From positions 496,001-560,000 of the forward strand of contig BPGK01000001.1 in assembly GCA_026002995.1 (NCBI GenBank): a stretch of DNA of 64,000 nucleotides, written 5' to 3'. A model generated the notes under the pieces. That model saw only the letters and a list, made by a program, of their open reading frames with translations, searched no databases and was not told where the DNA came from. Both the position numbers and the translations under genes were made by a program. Shown here one piece after another: positions 53,817-63,618 of this stretch. Source of the stretch: Gaiellaceae bacterium. GTDB lineage: Bacteria > Actinomycetota > Thermoleophilia > Gaiellales > Gaiellaceae. Position 1 is the stretch's first letter. Each line of letters starts with the position of its first letter.

Positions 53817-55166
53817 GTGTCCACAACGACGCTGGAGGAACTCGGCGAGAACACGGTCCGTCTGACCGTCGAGGTCTCGCAGGCGCAGGTCGAGCACGCG
53901 GTCGAGCACGCGCTTGCCGACCTTGCCGAGAGCGTGAAGATTCCGGGCTTTCGCAAGGGCAAGATCCCAAGGCCCGTGCTCGTCTCGCGGCTCGGCAAGG
54001 ACCGCATCTACGCGGAGGCCGTCGAGAGCCACATCGGGGGGTGGTTCTGGAGCGCGGCGACGCGAAGCCGCATCCGACCCGTCTCGGAGCCACGGTATGA
54101 GTTCGAGCTCCCGGCGACGACGGAGTCCGGCTGGAGCTTCGTCGCGACCGTTGACGTGCAGCCGCTCCCGGAGATCGTGGACTGGACGACGCTCGAGGTG
54201 CCCCGGGCGCAGGTCGAGGTGCCGCAGGAGGAGGTCGACGCCGAGCTCGAGGCGCTGCGCGAGTCCGTCGCCGAGCTCGCGCCTGCGGGAGATCGGCCGG
54301 CGCAGCTCGGAGACACGCTCGTCGTCGATCTCGTGGATGCAGCCGGCGAGAGCCAGCGCGACACCGTCGTCGAGCTCGGGTCGGGGCGGCTGACGGAGGA
54401 GCTCGAGAGCGCGCTCGTCGGCATGACCGCCGGCGAGACGAGAGAGGTCTCGCTCGCGCAGCGCGACGGCTCCACGACGACGATGCGGGTGACCGTTCAG
54501 GAGATTCAGGAGAAGGTCCTCCCACCGCTCGACGACGAGCTCGCTCGCGCGGCGAGCGAGTTCGACACGCTCGCCGAGCTCCGCGCGAGCATCGAGGCCG
54601 ACCTGCGCAAGCAACTCGAGGCGCAGATCGACGCCGCCTTCCGCGTCGCAGCCGTCGACGAGCTGGTGCGCGCCTCCGGAGTGCAACCCGCGCTGCCCCT
54701 GGTCCGGTCGCGAGCGACGGACTTGCTGACCGGCTTCGTCCACTCGCTCGAGCGCCGCGGTATCTCGCTCGAGACGTACCTCGCTGCGAGCGGGACGAGC
54801 GCCGACGACCTCCAGCGGCAGATGGTGCTCGAAGCTGCCGTCTCGGTCGCGCGCGAGCTCGCGCTCGAGGCGCTCGCCGAGCGTGCCGGCATCGAGGTCT
54901 CCGACGACGACGTGAAGGCCTACCTCCGCGAGCGGGCCGAGGCGGAGGGCGAGGAGGACGTCGAGGAGGTGATCGCGGAGGTGTGGGCGCACGGCCAGCA
55001 GGAGTCGATCCGCGAAGACCTCCGGCTGCGCGCCGCGCTCGACCGGCTCGTCGCCGACGTGAGGCCGATCGCCCCCGAGCTCGCTGAGGCGCGCGAGAAG
55101 CTCTGGACACCGGACAAGGAAAAGCCCCAGGGGGACACGAAGGTGTGGACCCCCGGCTCGAGCTAA
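53817..55166 (+). CDS. tig: Trigger factor
   Basis: VRLTVEVSQAQVEHAVEHALADLAESVKIPGFRKGKIPRPVLVSRLGKDRIYAEAVE..; upstream of clpP-clpX. Confidence 0.92.
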   Translation: MSTTTLEELGENTVRLTVEVSQAQVEHAVEHALADLAESVKIPGFRKGKIPRPVLVSRLGKDRIYAEAVESHIGGWFWSAATRSRIRPVSEPRYEFELPATTESGWSFVATVDVQPLPEIVDWTTLEVPRAQVEVPQEEVDAELEALRESVAELAPAGDRPAQLGDTLVVDLVDAAGESQRDTVVELGSGRLTEELESALVGMTAGETREVSLAQRDGSTTTMRVTVQEIQEKVLPPLDDELARAASEFDTLAELRASIEADLRKQLEAQIDAAFRVAAVDELVRASGVQPALPLVRSRATDLLTGFVHSLERRGISLETYLAASGTSADDLQRQMVLEAAVSVARELALEALAERAGIEVSDDDVKAYLRERAEAEGEEDVEEVIAEVWAHGQQESIREDLRLRAALDRLVADVRPIAPELAEAREKLWTPDKEKPQGDTKVWTPGSS

Positions 55167-55175
55167 GGAGCATCG

Positions 55176-55760
55176 ATGAGTCCACTGATCCCCATGGTCA
55201 TCGAGCAGACCTCGCGCGGCGAGCGCTCGTTCGACATCTACTCCCGACTGCTCAACGAGCGGATCATCTTCCTCGGCACCCCGATCGACGACCAGATCGC
55301 GAACCTCGTCGTCGCCCAGCTCCTCCACCTCGAATCGGAGGATCCCGACAAGGACATCTCGATCTACATCAACTCGCCCGGCGGTGTCGTGTACGCGGGG
55401 CTCGCGATCTACGACACGATGCAGTTCGTCAAGCCCGACGTGCAGACGATCTGCGTGGGGATGGCGATGTCGATGGGCGCCATCGTCCTTGCCGGCGGGG
55501 CGCCCGGGAAGCGCTCGGCGCTCCCGCACTCGAAGATCCTCATCCACCAGGGCTCCGCGGGCTTCCACGGCCAGCCGACCGACATCGAGATCCAGGCGCG
55601 GGAGGTGATCAGCCTCAAGCGGCTAATGGAGGAGATCATGTCCAAGCACACGGGCCAACCGATCGAGAAGGTGCAGAAGGACATGGACCGCGACTACTAC
55701 ATGACCGCCCAGGAGGCGCTCGAGTACGGGATCATCGATCGAGTGATCGAGCACCGGTAG
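55176..55760 (+). CDS. clpP: ATP-dependent Clp protease proteolytic subunit
   Basis: [81 protein letters not shown]. Confidence 0.98.
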   Translation: MSPLIPMVIEQTSRGERSFDIYSRLLNERIIFLGTPIDDQIANLVVAQLLHLESEDPDKDISIYINSPGGVVYAGLAIYDTMQFVKPDVQTICVGMAMSMGAIVLAGGAPGKRSALPHSKILIHQGSAGFHGQPTDIEIQAREVISLKRLMEEIMSKHTGQPIEKVQKDMDRDYYMTAQEALEYGIIDRVIEHR

Positions 55761-55808
55761 GCGAACTTCCCCTTCCACAAATCGTCGAAACGGAGTAAAA
55801 GGAGAGGC

Positions 55809-57086
55809 GTGGCTCGGGCGAGCGAGGGCAACGAGCAGCTGCTCTGCAGCTTCTGCGGCAAGAGTCAGCGACAGGTCAAGAAGCTGATCGCCGGTCCGGG
55901 CGTCTACATCTGCGACGAGTGCATCGACCTCTGTAACGAGATCATCGACGAGGAGCTGACGGGCCCTGCCCAGCTCGATCTCGACAACCTCCCCAAGCCG
56001 AGCGACATCTACACCGTCCTGAACGACTACGTCGTCTCGCAGGAGGAGTCCAAGCGCACGCTCGCGGTCGCCGTCTACAACCACTACAAGCGCGTGCGCA
56101 TGGGGCAGGAGGACTCGGACGTCGAGCTCCAGAAGTCGAACATCCTCCTCCTCGGGCCGACCGGCTGCGGGAAGACGCTCCTCGCGCAGACGCTCGCGCG
56201 CATCTTGAACGTCCCGTTTGCGATCGCGGACGCGACCGCGCTCACCGAGGCGGGCTACGTGGGCGAGGACGTCGAGAACATCCTCCTCAAGCTCATCCAG
56301 GCGGCCGACTTCGACATCAAGAAGGCGGAGACGGGGATCATCTACATCGACGAGGTCGACAAGATCGCGCGCAAGGCCGACAACCCGTCGATCACGCGCG
56401 ACGTCTCGGGCGAGGGCGTGCAGCAGGCGCTCCTCAAGATCCTCGAGGGCACGGTCGCGTCGGTGCCGCCGCAGGGCGGGCGCAAGCATCCCCACCAGGA
56501 GTTCCTCTCGATCGACACGACGAACATCCTCTTCATCTGCGGGGGCGCGTTCGCCGGCCTCGACAAGATCATCGAGCGGCGCATCGGCAAGAACACCGTC
56601 GGCTTCGCAGCCGACGTGCGCTCCCGTACCTCGGCGGAGAGCGCAGAGCTGCTCTCGCAGGTCATGCCCGAGGACCTCATCGCGTTCGGGCTCATCCCCG
56701 AGTTCGTCGGCCGCCTTCCCGTCGTCTCGGCGGTACACCAGCTCACGCGCGAAGACCTCGTGGAGATCCTCACCGTTCCGAAGAACGCGCTCGTGAAGCA
56801 GTACCAGCGCTTCTTCGGGTACGACAAGATCGAGCTCGTCTTCACCGACGACGCGCTGTGGGAGATCGCCGACAAGGCGCTCGAGCGGGAGACTGGGGCA
56901 CGCGGTCTGCGCTCGATCATCGAGGCGGCGCTCCTCGACGTGATGTTCGAGCTCCCCTCCCGCAACGACGTCTCGAAGTGCGTCATCACGAAGGAGACGA
57001 TCTCGAAAGGCCTCAAGCCGACGCTCGTGACGAGCGCGGGGAGCCTGATCGGCGAGCTCGACGAGCTCGCCGAGGAGTCCGCCTAG
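55809..57086 (+). CDS. clpX: ATP-dependent Clp protease ATP-binding subunit ClpX
   Basis: [89 protein letters not shown]. Confidence 0.98.
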   Translation: MARASEGNEQLLCSFCGKSQRQVKKLIAGPGVYICDECIDLCNEIIDEELTGPAQLDLDNLPKPSDIYTVLNDYVVSQEESKRTLAVAVYNHYKRVRMGQEDSDVELQKSNILLLGPTGCGKTLLAQTLARILNVPFAIADATALTEAGYVGEDVENILLKLIQAADFDIKKAETGIIYIDEVDKIARKADNPSITRDVSGEGVQQALLKILEGTVASVPPQGGRKHPHQEFLSIDTTNILFICGGAFAGLDKIIERRIGKNTVGFAADVRSRTSAESAELLSQVMPEDLIAFGLIPEFVGRLPVVSAVHQLTREDLVEILTVPKNALVKQYQRFFGYDKIELVFTDDALWEIADKALERETGARGLRSIIEAALLDVMFELPSRNDVSKCVITKETISKGLKPTLVTSAGSLIGELDELAEESA

Positions 57087-57162
57087 CCTCCCTCGGGTAG
57101 GGTCCAGCTCGCCGGGTCGAACGCGGGGCCCCGTCCTGCGCCAGTCGAGGAAGGAGATCTGC

Positions 57163-57441
57163 ATGTACGTCCTGCGCATCGAGCACCGGGTGCCCGACTT
57201 CGAGGCCTGGAAGCGGGCGTTCGACTCCGACCCGGTCGGCAGGGAGCGGGGTGGAGTGCGACGGCACCGCGTGCTCCGGCCGGCCGACGGGTCGCTGCAC
57301 GCGCTGATCGACCTCGAGTTCGAGCGCGCGGAGGAGGCCGAGTCTTTCCTGGAAGCGCTGCGCGAGCTGTGGGGCCGGGTCGACGTCGTCCGCGATCCGC
57401 ACGCCCAGGTCCTCGAGGTCGTGGAGACCGCGGCGTACTGA
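57163..57441 (+). CDS. Small antibiotic-biosynthesis-monooxygenase-like (ABM fold) protein
   Basis: MYVLRIEHRVPDFEAWKRAFDSDPVGRERGGVRRHRVLRPADGSLHALIDLEFERAEEAESFLEAL. Confidence 0.6.
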   Translation: MYVLRIEHRVPDFEAWKRAFDSDPVGRERGGVRRHRVLRPADGSLHALIDLEFERAEEAESFLEALRELWGRVDVVRDPHAQVLEVVETAAY

Positions 57442-57473
57442 GCCCGGCTGCCCGTCCGCGTACATTCCACCGC

Positions 57474-59147
57474 GTGCGCTTCACGACGAGGCCTGAGCTG
57501 CGCGGCACCTTCGGGATGGTCGCGTCCACGCACTGGCTTGCCTCGGCCGTCGGCATGTCGGTGCTCGAGCGCGGCGGGAACGCCTTCGACGCTGCCTGCG
57601 CGGCGGGCTTCACGCTCCAGGTCGTCGAGCCCCACCTGAACGGGCCCGGCGGCGAGGTGCCTGCGATCTTCTGGCCTGCCGCGCGCGGCGAGCCGCTCGT
57701 CCTCTGCGGTCAAGGGGTCGCGCCGGCGGCGGCGACCATCGAGCGCTACCGCGCGCTCGGCCACGAGCTCATGCCGGGCACCGGGGTTCTCGCGGCGTGC
57801 GTTCCGGGGGCCTTCGGCGGGTGGCTGCTCCTCTTGCGGGAGTTCGGCACCTGGCGGCTCGAAGATGTGCTTGCCCCCGCGATCGGCTACGCGGAGCACG
57901 GCTACCCCCTCCACCCCCGCATTCGCGACACGATCGTCGCGCACGAGGAGCTGCTCTCGCAGTGGCCGGGCTCGCGCGAGCTGTACCTCCCCCCGCCTCG
58001 GGCAGGCGCCCTCTTCCGCAACCGGGCGCTCGCGTCCACCTACCGCCGGATCGTCGAGGAGAGCCGCGGCGGCTCGCGCGAGGAGGAGCTCGAGCGTGCT
58101 CGGCGTCTCTGGTACGAGGGCTTCGTCGCCGAGGAGATCGACCGCTTCTGCGCGGCCGAAGGTGGGCTCCTCACGGGCGACGACCTCGCCTCCTGGGAGG
58201 CGACCCTCGAGAGCCCGGTGACCTTCGAGTATCGGGGGCTGACCGTCTGCAAGACCGGCCCGTGGGGATCGGGGCCGGTCGCCCTCCAGCAGCTCTCCCT
58301 GCTTCGGGGCTTCGATCTCGCGGAGCTGTCGGAGGCCGAGTTCGTCCACGTCGTCACCGAGTGTGCGAAGCTCGCCTTCGCCGACCGGGACGCGCTGTAC
58401 GGCGACGCGGACGTGCCGCTCGCGACCCTCCTCTCGGAGGAGTACGCGACGCGCCGACGAGCGCTCGTCGCTGAGCGGGCGTCGGAGCGGTACGAGCCGG
58501 GCCTCGGTCGCCTGCCGCGTGTGCTCGCCGCCGAGGCGGCCCCGGGCTCAGGGGAGCCGACTCGCGGCGACACGGTGCACCTGGACGTCGCCGACCGCTT
58601 CGGCAACCTCGTCTCGGCGACGCCGAGCGGCGGGTGGTTGCAGAGCTCGCCGACCATCCCCGCGCTCGGCTGGCCGCTCGGCACCCGCGCGCAGATGTTC
58701 TGGCTCGAGGAGGGGTTGCCATCGTCGCTCCGTCCGGGCGCGCGGCCTCGGACGACGCTCTCGCCCGGGCTTGCGCTGCGCGAGGGAGCACCCTACCTCG
58801 CGTGGGGCACGCCGGGCGGCGACCAGCAGGAACAGTGGGCGCTGCACGTCTTCCTCCGCCACGTCGATCGCGGGCTGAACCTGCAAGAGGCGATCGACGC
58901 GCCCGAGTTCCACACCGACCACCTCATCTCGTCCTTCTACCCACGTGGGTTCGCCGCGCGCTCGCTCTCGCTCGAGTCGCGCTTCGGGTCGAGGACGATC
59001 GCCGACCTCGAGCGTCGCGGCCACGACGTCCGGCTCTGGCCCGCGTGGTCGCTCGGTCGGGTGAGCGCCGTCGCCCGCGAGCCCGATGGAGTCCTGCGCG
59101 CGGGCGCGAACGCCCGCGGGATGCAGGGGTACGCCGTCGGCCGATGA
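57474..59147 (+). CDS. ggt: Gamma-glutamyltransferase family protein
   Basis: GMVASTHWLASAVGMSVLERGGNAFDAACAAGFTLQVVEPHLNGPGGE; GDTVHLDVADRFGNLVSATPSGGWL; FWLEEGLPSSLRPGARPRTTLSPGL. Confidence 0.9.
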   Translation: MRFTTRPELRGTFGMVASTHWLASAVGMSVLERGGNAFDAACAAGFTLQVVEPHLNGPGGEVPAIFWPAARGEPLVLCGQGVAPAAATIERYRALGHELMPGTGVLAACVPGAFGGWLLLLREFGTWRLEDVLAPAIGYAEHGYPLHPRIRDTIVAHEELLSQWPGSRELYLPPPRAGALFRNRALASTYRRIVEESRGGSREEELERARRLWYEGFVAEEIDRFCAAEGGLLTGDDLASWEATLESPVTFEYRGLTVCKTGPWGSGPVALQQLSLLRGFDLAELSEAEFVHVVTECAKLAFADRDALYGDADVPLATLLSEEYATRRRALVAERASERYEPGLGRLPRVLAAEAAPGSGEPTRGDTVHLDVADRFGNLVSATPSGGWLQSSPTIPALGWPLGTRAQMFWLEEGLPSSLRPGARPRTTLSPGLALREGAPYLAWGTPGGDQQEQWALHVFLRHVDRGLNLQEAIDAPEFHTDHLISSFYPRGFAARSLSLESRFGSRTIADLERRGHDVRLWPAWSLGRVSAVAREPDGVLRAGANARGMQGYAVGR

Positions 59148-59186
59148 GCGATCGCTCCCGCCCCGTCCGCCGGTCGGACGTACTGC

Positions 59187-59206
59187 GGGCGACCCAAGGC
59201 TCGCCC
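59187..59206. repeat. GGGCGA-family palindromic repeat downstream of ggt
   Basis: GGGCGACCCAAGGCTCGCCCCTAC. Confidence 0.6.
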
Positions 59207-59222
59207 CTACGTGCGCACTCCC

Positions 59223-59330
59223 GCAACAAGAGGGGTCAGGTCTCCGGTGTTGCAGCGAGGCAAGGTGTCGAGGCAAGGCGTCGAGCACGCGCGCAACGAA
59301 AGGGACCTGACCCCGGTGTTGCGCGGAACG
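59223..59330. repeat. Inverted pair of GGGGTCAGG-core repeats, each inside an outer GCAACA/TGTTGC- or GCGCAAC/GTTGCGC-type stem
   Basis: GCAACAAGAGGGGTCAGGTCTCCGGTGTTGC and GCGCAACGAAAGGGACCTGACCCCGGTGTTGCGC. Confidence 0.75.
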
Positions 59331-59464
59331 CCCGGACCGTCCACCGCCCGGAGGGACGAGGCTTGCCTCGCCCTCGCCCGCGTACCTCGTCCACGCCCTC
59401 GCCCCACACGCTCCACCCGATTGGCGACGGGCGTCGCGAGCGCTCCTCTCTAGACTCCCGCGGG

Positions 59465-61891
59465 ATGGATCCCCTCTACCAGCCAGGCGAGGTCGAGCGG
59501 CGCTGGCAGGAGACGTGGGAGGCCGAAGGCCTCTACGCGGCCGGCGCCGGGGCGCGTCGTGACGAGACGTACGTGATCTGCGTGCCGCCGCCGAACGTCA
59601 CCGGCGAGCTGCACATGGGCCACGCGCTGAACGGCTCGATTCAGGACGTACTCATCCGCTGGCACCGCATGCGCGGCTTCGACACGCTCTGGCAGCCCGG
59701 CTACGACCACGCCGGCATCTCCACGCAGAACGTCGTCGAGAAAGAGCTCGCGAAGGAGGGGCTGACGCGCCAGGAGATCGGGCGCGAGGCGTTCCTCGAG
59801 CGGACGTGGGACTGGCTCGAGAAGACGGGCCGCACGATCATGAGCCAGTTCCGGCGGCTCGGCTGCTCGCTCGACTACTCGCGCGAGCGCTTCACCATGG
59901 ACGACGACTACGTCCGCGCGGTGATGACGTTCTTCGTCCACCTCTGGAACCGCGGCTGGATCTACCGCGCGAACCGGATCGTCAACTGGTGCCCGCACCA
60001 CGAGACCGCCATCTCCGACCTCGAGGTCGTGCACGAGGAGATGGAGGACGAGCTCGTCACGATCCGGTACCCGTTCGCGGACGGGGACGGCTCGGACGGT
60101 GTCTCGATCGCGACCGTGCGACCGGCGACGATCCTCGGAGACGTCGCCGTCGCGGTGCACCCCGACGATCCGCGCTACGCGGACGCCGTGGGGCGGGAGG
60201 TGCTCGTCCCCTACGTCGAGCGTCGGGTGCCGGTGATCGCCGACGAGCGGATCGACCGCGATTTCGGAACGGGAGCGCTCAAGGTCACGCCGGGGCACGA
60301 TCCTCTCGACTTCGAGATCGGACGCACGCACGGCCTCCCCGAGCCGACGGTCATCGGGCCCGACGGGCGGATGAACGAGCATGCCGGCGACCTCCAGGGC
60401 CTGACGCAGGAGGAGGCCGGCGCGCGGGTGATCGCCTGGGCGGAGGAGCGCGGCCTCGTCGAGAAGCGCGAGCGCTACCGTCACGCGGTCGGAACCTGCG
60501 AGCGCTGCCACTCCCGCATCGAGCCGCTCATCTCGCTGCAGTGGTGGTGCGCAATGGCCGAGCCGGCGAAGCCCGCGATCGCGGCGCTCCGGGAGCGGCG
60601 CGTCCGCTACCACCCCGAGTCGCAGCACCGCTTTGCGATCTCCTCGCTCGAGGAGGCGCCCGACTGGTGCATCTCGCGCCAGCTCTGGTGGGGGCACCAG
60701 CTCCCGATCTGGACCTGCCCCGAGGGCCATCTGACCGTGCAGGTCGCCGAGCCGACGGCCTGCGGCGAGTGCGGCTCGACCGAGCTCACGCGCGATCCCG
60801 ACGTGCTCGACACGTGGTTCTCCTCGGCCCTGTGGCCGTACGCGACGCTCGGCTGGCCGGACGCGACTCCTGAGCTCGAGCGCTACTACCCGGGTGACGT
60901 CAACTCGACCGCCCGCGAGATCATCCGCCTCTGGGTGAACCGGATGATCTGGACCGGGCTCGAGGTGATGGGAGACGTCCCGTTCACCGACTCGATCATC
61001 CACTCGACCGTGCTCGCGGTGGACGGACGGCGGATGTCGAAGAGCCTCGGCACCGGGATCGATCCCATGGAGCCGATCGAGGAGTACGGAGCCGACGCGA
61101 CGCGCTACGGCCTGCTGAAGATCTCCTCGACCCAGGACGTCCGCTTCTCCTACGGCGCGATCGAGGAGGGCCGGAAGCTCGCGATCAAGCTCTGGAACGT
61201 CGCGCGCCTGATCCTGCAGAACGCCGAGGGAGCCGTGCCGGAGGCGCGACCGCGCGAGCTCGAGGAGCGCTGGATCCTCGCTCGGATCGACGCCGCGCGC
61301 GCCGAGCTCGAGGACGCGTGGGCGCGCTTCGACTTCGCCGAGTCGACGGCGATCCTCTACCACCTCGTCTTCGACGACTTCTGCGACTGGTACGCGGAGG
61401 CGATCAAGCCGCGGCTCTACGACCGCGACGAGGATGCGACGAGCACCGCGCTCGCCGCGCTCGAGCGCTTGCTCGCGCTGCTCCACCCGCTCATGCCGCA
61501 CGTCACGGAGGAGGTCTGGTCGCAGCTTCCTGCGCGCGAGGCTCGCCTCATCGTGTCGCCGTGGCCGGAGCCCGACGGCCGCTACGCGGCCGACGTCGCA
61601 GCCCTCGACCGGGTTCAGGAGGCGGCGCGGATCTTCCGCCGGAGCGGGGTGGAGGTTGCGCTCGGCTCCGACGACGAGCGCCGCATCTTCGCCGCCGTCG
61701 TCAAGCCCGAGCGGGCCAAGGTGCAGGCGAACCGAGAGGCCGAGCTCGAGCGGCTCCGCAAGGAGGTCGCGCGCGCCGAGAGGATGCTCGCGAACGAGCG
61801 CTTCGTGACGAAGGCTCCGCCCGAGGTCGTGGCCGCCGAGCGCGAGAAGCTCGAGCGCTACCGCCGCGAGCTCGCTGCGCTCGAGGCGTAG
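59465..61891 (+). CDS. valS: Valyl-tRNA synthetase
   Basis: PPPNVTGELHMGHALNGSIQDVLIRWHRMRGFDTLWQPGYDHAGIST; RRMSKSLGTGIDPME; C-terminal coiled coil. Confidence 0.97.
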   Translation: MDPLYQPGEVERRWQETWEAEGLYAAGAGARRDETYVICVPPPNVTGELHMGHALNGSIQDVLIRWHRMRGFDTLWQPGYDHAGISTQNVVEKELAKEGLTRQEIGREAFLERTWDWLEKTGRTIMSQFRRLGCSLDYSRERFTMDDDYVRAVMTFFVHLWNRGWIYRANRIVNWCPHHETAISDLEVVHEEMEDELVTIRYPFADGDGSDGVSIATVRPATILGDVAVAVHPDDPRYADAVGREVLVPYVERRVPVIADERIDRDFGTGALKVTPGHDPLDFEIGRTHGLPEPTVIGPDGRMNEHAGDLQGLTQEEAGARVIAWAEERGLVEKRERYRHAVGTCERCHSRIEPLISLQWWCAMAEPAKPAIAALRERRVRYHPESQHRFAISSLEEAPDWCISRQLWWGHQLPIWTCPEGHLTVQVAEPTACGECGSTELTRDPDVLDTWFSSALWPYATLGWPDATPELERYYPGDVNSTAREIIRLWVNRMIWTGLEVMGDVPFTDSIIHSTVLAVDGRRMSKSLGTGIDPMEPIEEYGADATRYGLLKISSTQDVRFSYGAIEEGRKLAIKLWNVARLILQNAEGAVPEARPRELEERWILARIDAARAELEDAWARFDFAESTAILYHLVFDDFCDWYAEAIKPRLYDRDEDATSTALAALERLLALLHPLMPHVTEEVWSQLPAREARLIVSPWPEPDGRYAADVAALDRVQEAARIFRRSGVEVALGSDDERRIFAAVVKPERAKVQANREAELERLRKEVARAERMLANERFVTKAPPEVVAAEREKLERYRRELAALEA

Positions 61892-61898
61892 GACGAGC

Positions 61899-61918
61899 GG
61901 GCGACCCGAGGGTCGCCC
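61899..61918. repeat. GGGCGA-family palindromic repeat between valS and folC
   Basis: GGGCGACCC-GA-GGGTCGCCC(CTAC), perfect 9-bp stem. Confidence 0.75.
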
Positions 61919-61931
61919 CTACGATGTCGGC

Positions 61932-62984
61932 GTGACGGCGGTCGAGTGGCTCGATGCGCTCAGCCCGTGGCCGCGGGACGGCTTCGGGCTCGAGCGCATG
62001 CGAGCGCTCCTCGCGGGGCTCGGGAATCCGCAAGACGCGTATCCCGCGATCCACGTCGTCGGCACGAACGGGAAGTCGACCGCGACGGTCACGATCGAGC
62101 AACTCCTCCTCTCGGAGGGGCTCGCAGTCGGCTCGACGATCTCGCCGCATATCGCGAGCTGGGCCGAGCGGATCCGCATCAACGGGCAGCACGCCGACTT
62201 CGAGGCTGCGATCGCGCGCGTGCGCGAGCAGGCCGAGCGCGTCCGGGCGACCCAGTTCGAGATCGTCACCGCGGCGGCGCTCGCCGCGTTCGCGGATGCG
62301 GGGATCGACGTCGCCGTCGTCGAGGCAGGGCTCGGGGGGAGGCTCGATGCGACGAACGTCCTTCGCACGCGGGTCGTGCTGCTCACGAACGTCGGGCTCG
62401 ACCACACCGACGTGCTCGGCGAGAGTCGGGAGGCGATCGCCCGCGAGAAGCTCGCGGTGGCACGTGAGGACAGTGTCGTCGTGCTTCCCGACCGCGAGTT
62501 CGCGCACCTCGTGCCCGAGCGAGAGGTGGTCGTCGGTGGAGCCCGTGAGGCGGCCGAGGCGTTCCTGGGGCGGAGGATCGACGCGGAGCCTTCCGTCTCG
62601 CTTCCCGGGCGGCTCGAGCTGCGCGAGGGCGAGATCCGGGACGGCGCGCACAATCCCGACGGTGCGCGGTTCCTCGTGGAGCGTCTGCCTCCGGGCGACT
62701 ACACCGTCGTCGCCTCCGTTCTTCGCGACAAGGATGTCGATGCGATGCTCGCAACGCTCGCCCGCGTGGGGTCGCGCTTCGTCGCCACGCGCTCGTCCTC
62801 CCCGCGGGCGCTTCCTGCCGAGGAGCTCGCGGAGCGCGCCCGAGCCCGCTTTCCGCTCGTCGAGGCGGTTCCCGAGCCGTCCGCCGCGGTGCGGCGCGCG
62901 CACGAGCTCGGGGAGCCGGTGCTCGTGACCGGATCGCTCTACCTCCTCGGCGACCTCGCGCAGGCGGAGGGAGGGTCGAGATGA
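61932..62984 (+). CDS. folC: Folylpolyglutamate synthase / dihydrofolate synthase
   Basis: AIHVVGTNGKSTATVTIEQLLLSEGLAVGSTISPHI; VVEAGLGGRLDATNVL; DGAHNPDGARFLVE. Confidence 0.93.
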   Translation: MTAVEWLDALSPWPRDGFGLERMRALLAGLGNPQDAYPAIHVVGTNGKSTATVTIEQLLLSEGLAVGSTISPHIASWAERIRINGQHADFEAAIARVREQAERVRATQFEIVTAAALAAFADAGIDVAVVEAGLGGRLDATNVLRTRVVLLTNVGLDHTDVLGESREAIAREKLAVAREDSVVVLPDREFAHLVPEREVVVGGAREAAEAFLGRRIDAEPSVSLPGRLELREGEIRDGAHNPDGARFLVERLPPGDYTVVASVLRDKDVDAMLATLARVGSRFVATRSSSPRALPAEELAERARARFPLVEAVPEPSAAVRRAHELGEPVLVTGSLYLLGDLAQAEGGSR

Positions 62985-63094
62985 CGCGAACGGGTGAGCG
63001 GATCTCCGTCCTCCTCTTCGCGCTGCTGATCGTGGTCGGGATCGTCGGGCTCGCGTTCGGGCTCGGGTACCTCGTCGGCAGGCTTCTGCTATGA
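62981..63094 (+). CDS. 37-aa single-TM microprotein
   Basis: MTRTGERISVLLFALLIVVGIVGLAFGLGYLVGRLLL*; ATGA overlaps with both folC stop and next gene start; below the ORF-track size cutoff. Confidence 0.65.
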   Translation: MTRTGERISVLLFALLIVVGIVGLAFGLGYLVGRLLL

Positions 63095-63606
63095 GGGAGG
63101 CCACGATGCCGATTGCGCAGGCGCTCGACTCCGTCGACTGGACGCTCGCTCGAAACCTCGGGATCCTGCTCGTCGTCGTCCTCTGGCTGGCGACTGCCTT
63201 CTGGGTCCTCAAGGACGCCCGCCGCCGCATCGCCGACGCGTGGCTCGTCGCGCTCGCGACGCTCGTCGGGCTCGTGCTGCCGTTTCTCGGGCCGATCATC
63301 TACCTCTTCTTCCGACCGCCGGAGTACCTCGCCGACGTGCGCGAGCGCGAGCTCGAGATCCGCGCTATGGAGGAGCGCCTCGCCGAGCTCGATCGCCGCT
63401 GTCCGGTCTGCCGCGCGCGCGTCGAGGCGTCGTACCTCGTGTGCCCGGTCTGTACGACGCGGCTGAAGCAGGCATGTCCGTCGTGCGGCCAACCGCTCGA
63501 GTCGCTCTGGCAGGTCTGCCCCTACTGCGCGACGGAGATCCCGCCCGCGCTACCCGCGCTCGACGAGGTGTCGTTGCGACCGCGCCGTCGTCGGGCGAGC
63601 GACTAG
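63091..63606 (+). CDS. Membrane protein with C-terminal double zinc ribbon
   Basis: TM segments then CPVCRARVEASYLVCPVCTTRLKQACPSCGQPLESLWQVCPYCATEI. Confidence 0.8.
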   Translation: MREATMPIAQALDSVDWTLARNLGILLVVVLWLATAFWVLKDARRRIADAWLVALATLVGLVLPFLGPIIYLFFRPPEYLADVRERELEIRAMEERLAELDRRCPVCRARVEASYLVCPVCTTRLKQACPSCGQPLESLWQVCPYCATEIPPALPALDEVSLRPRRRRASD

Positions 63607-63618
63607 CATCCTCGCTCC

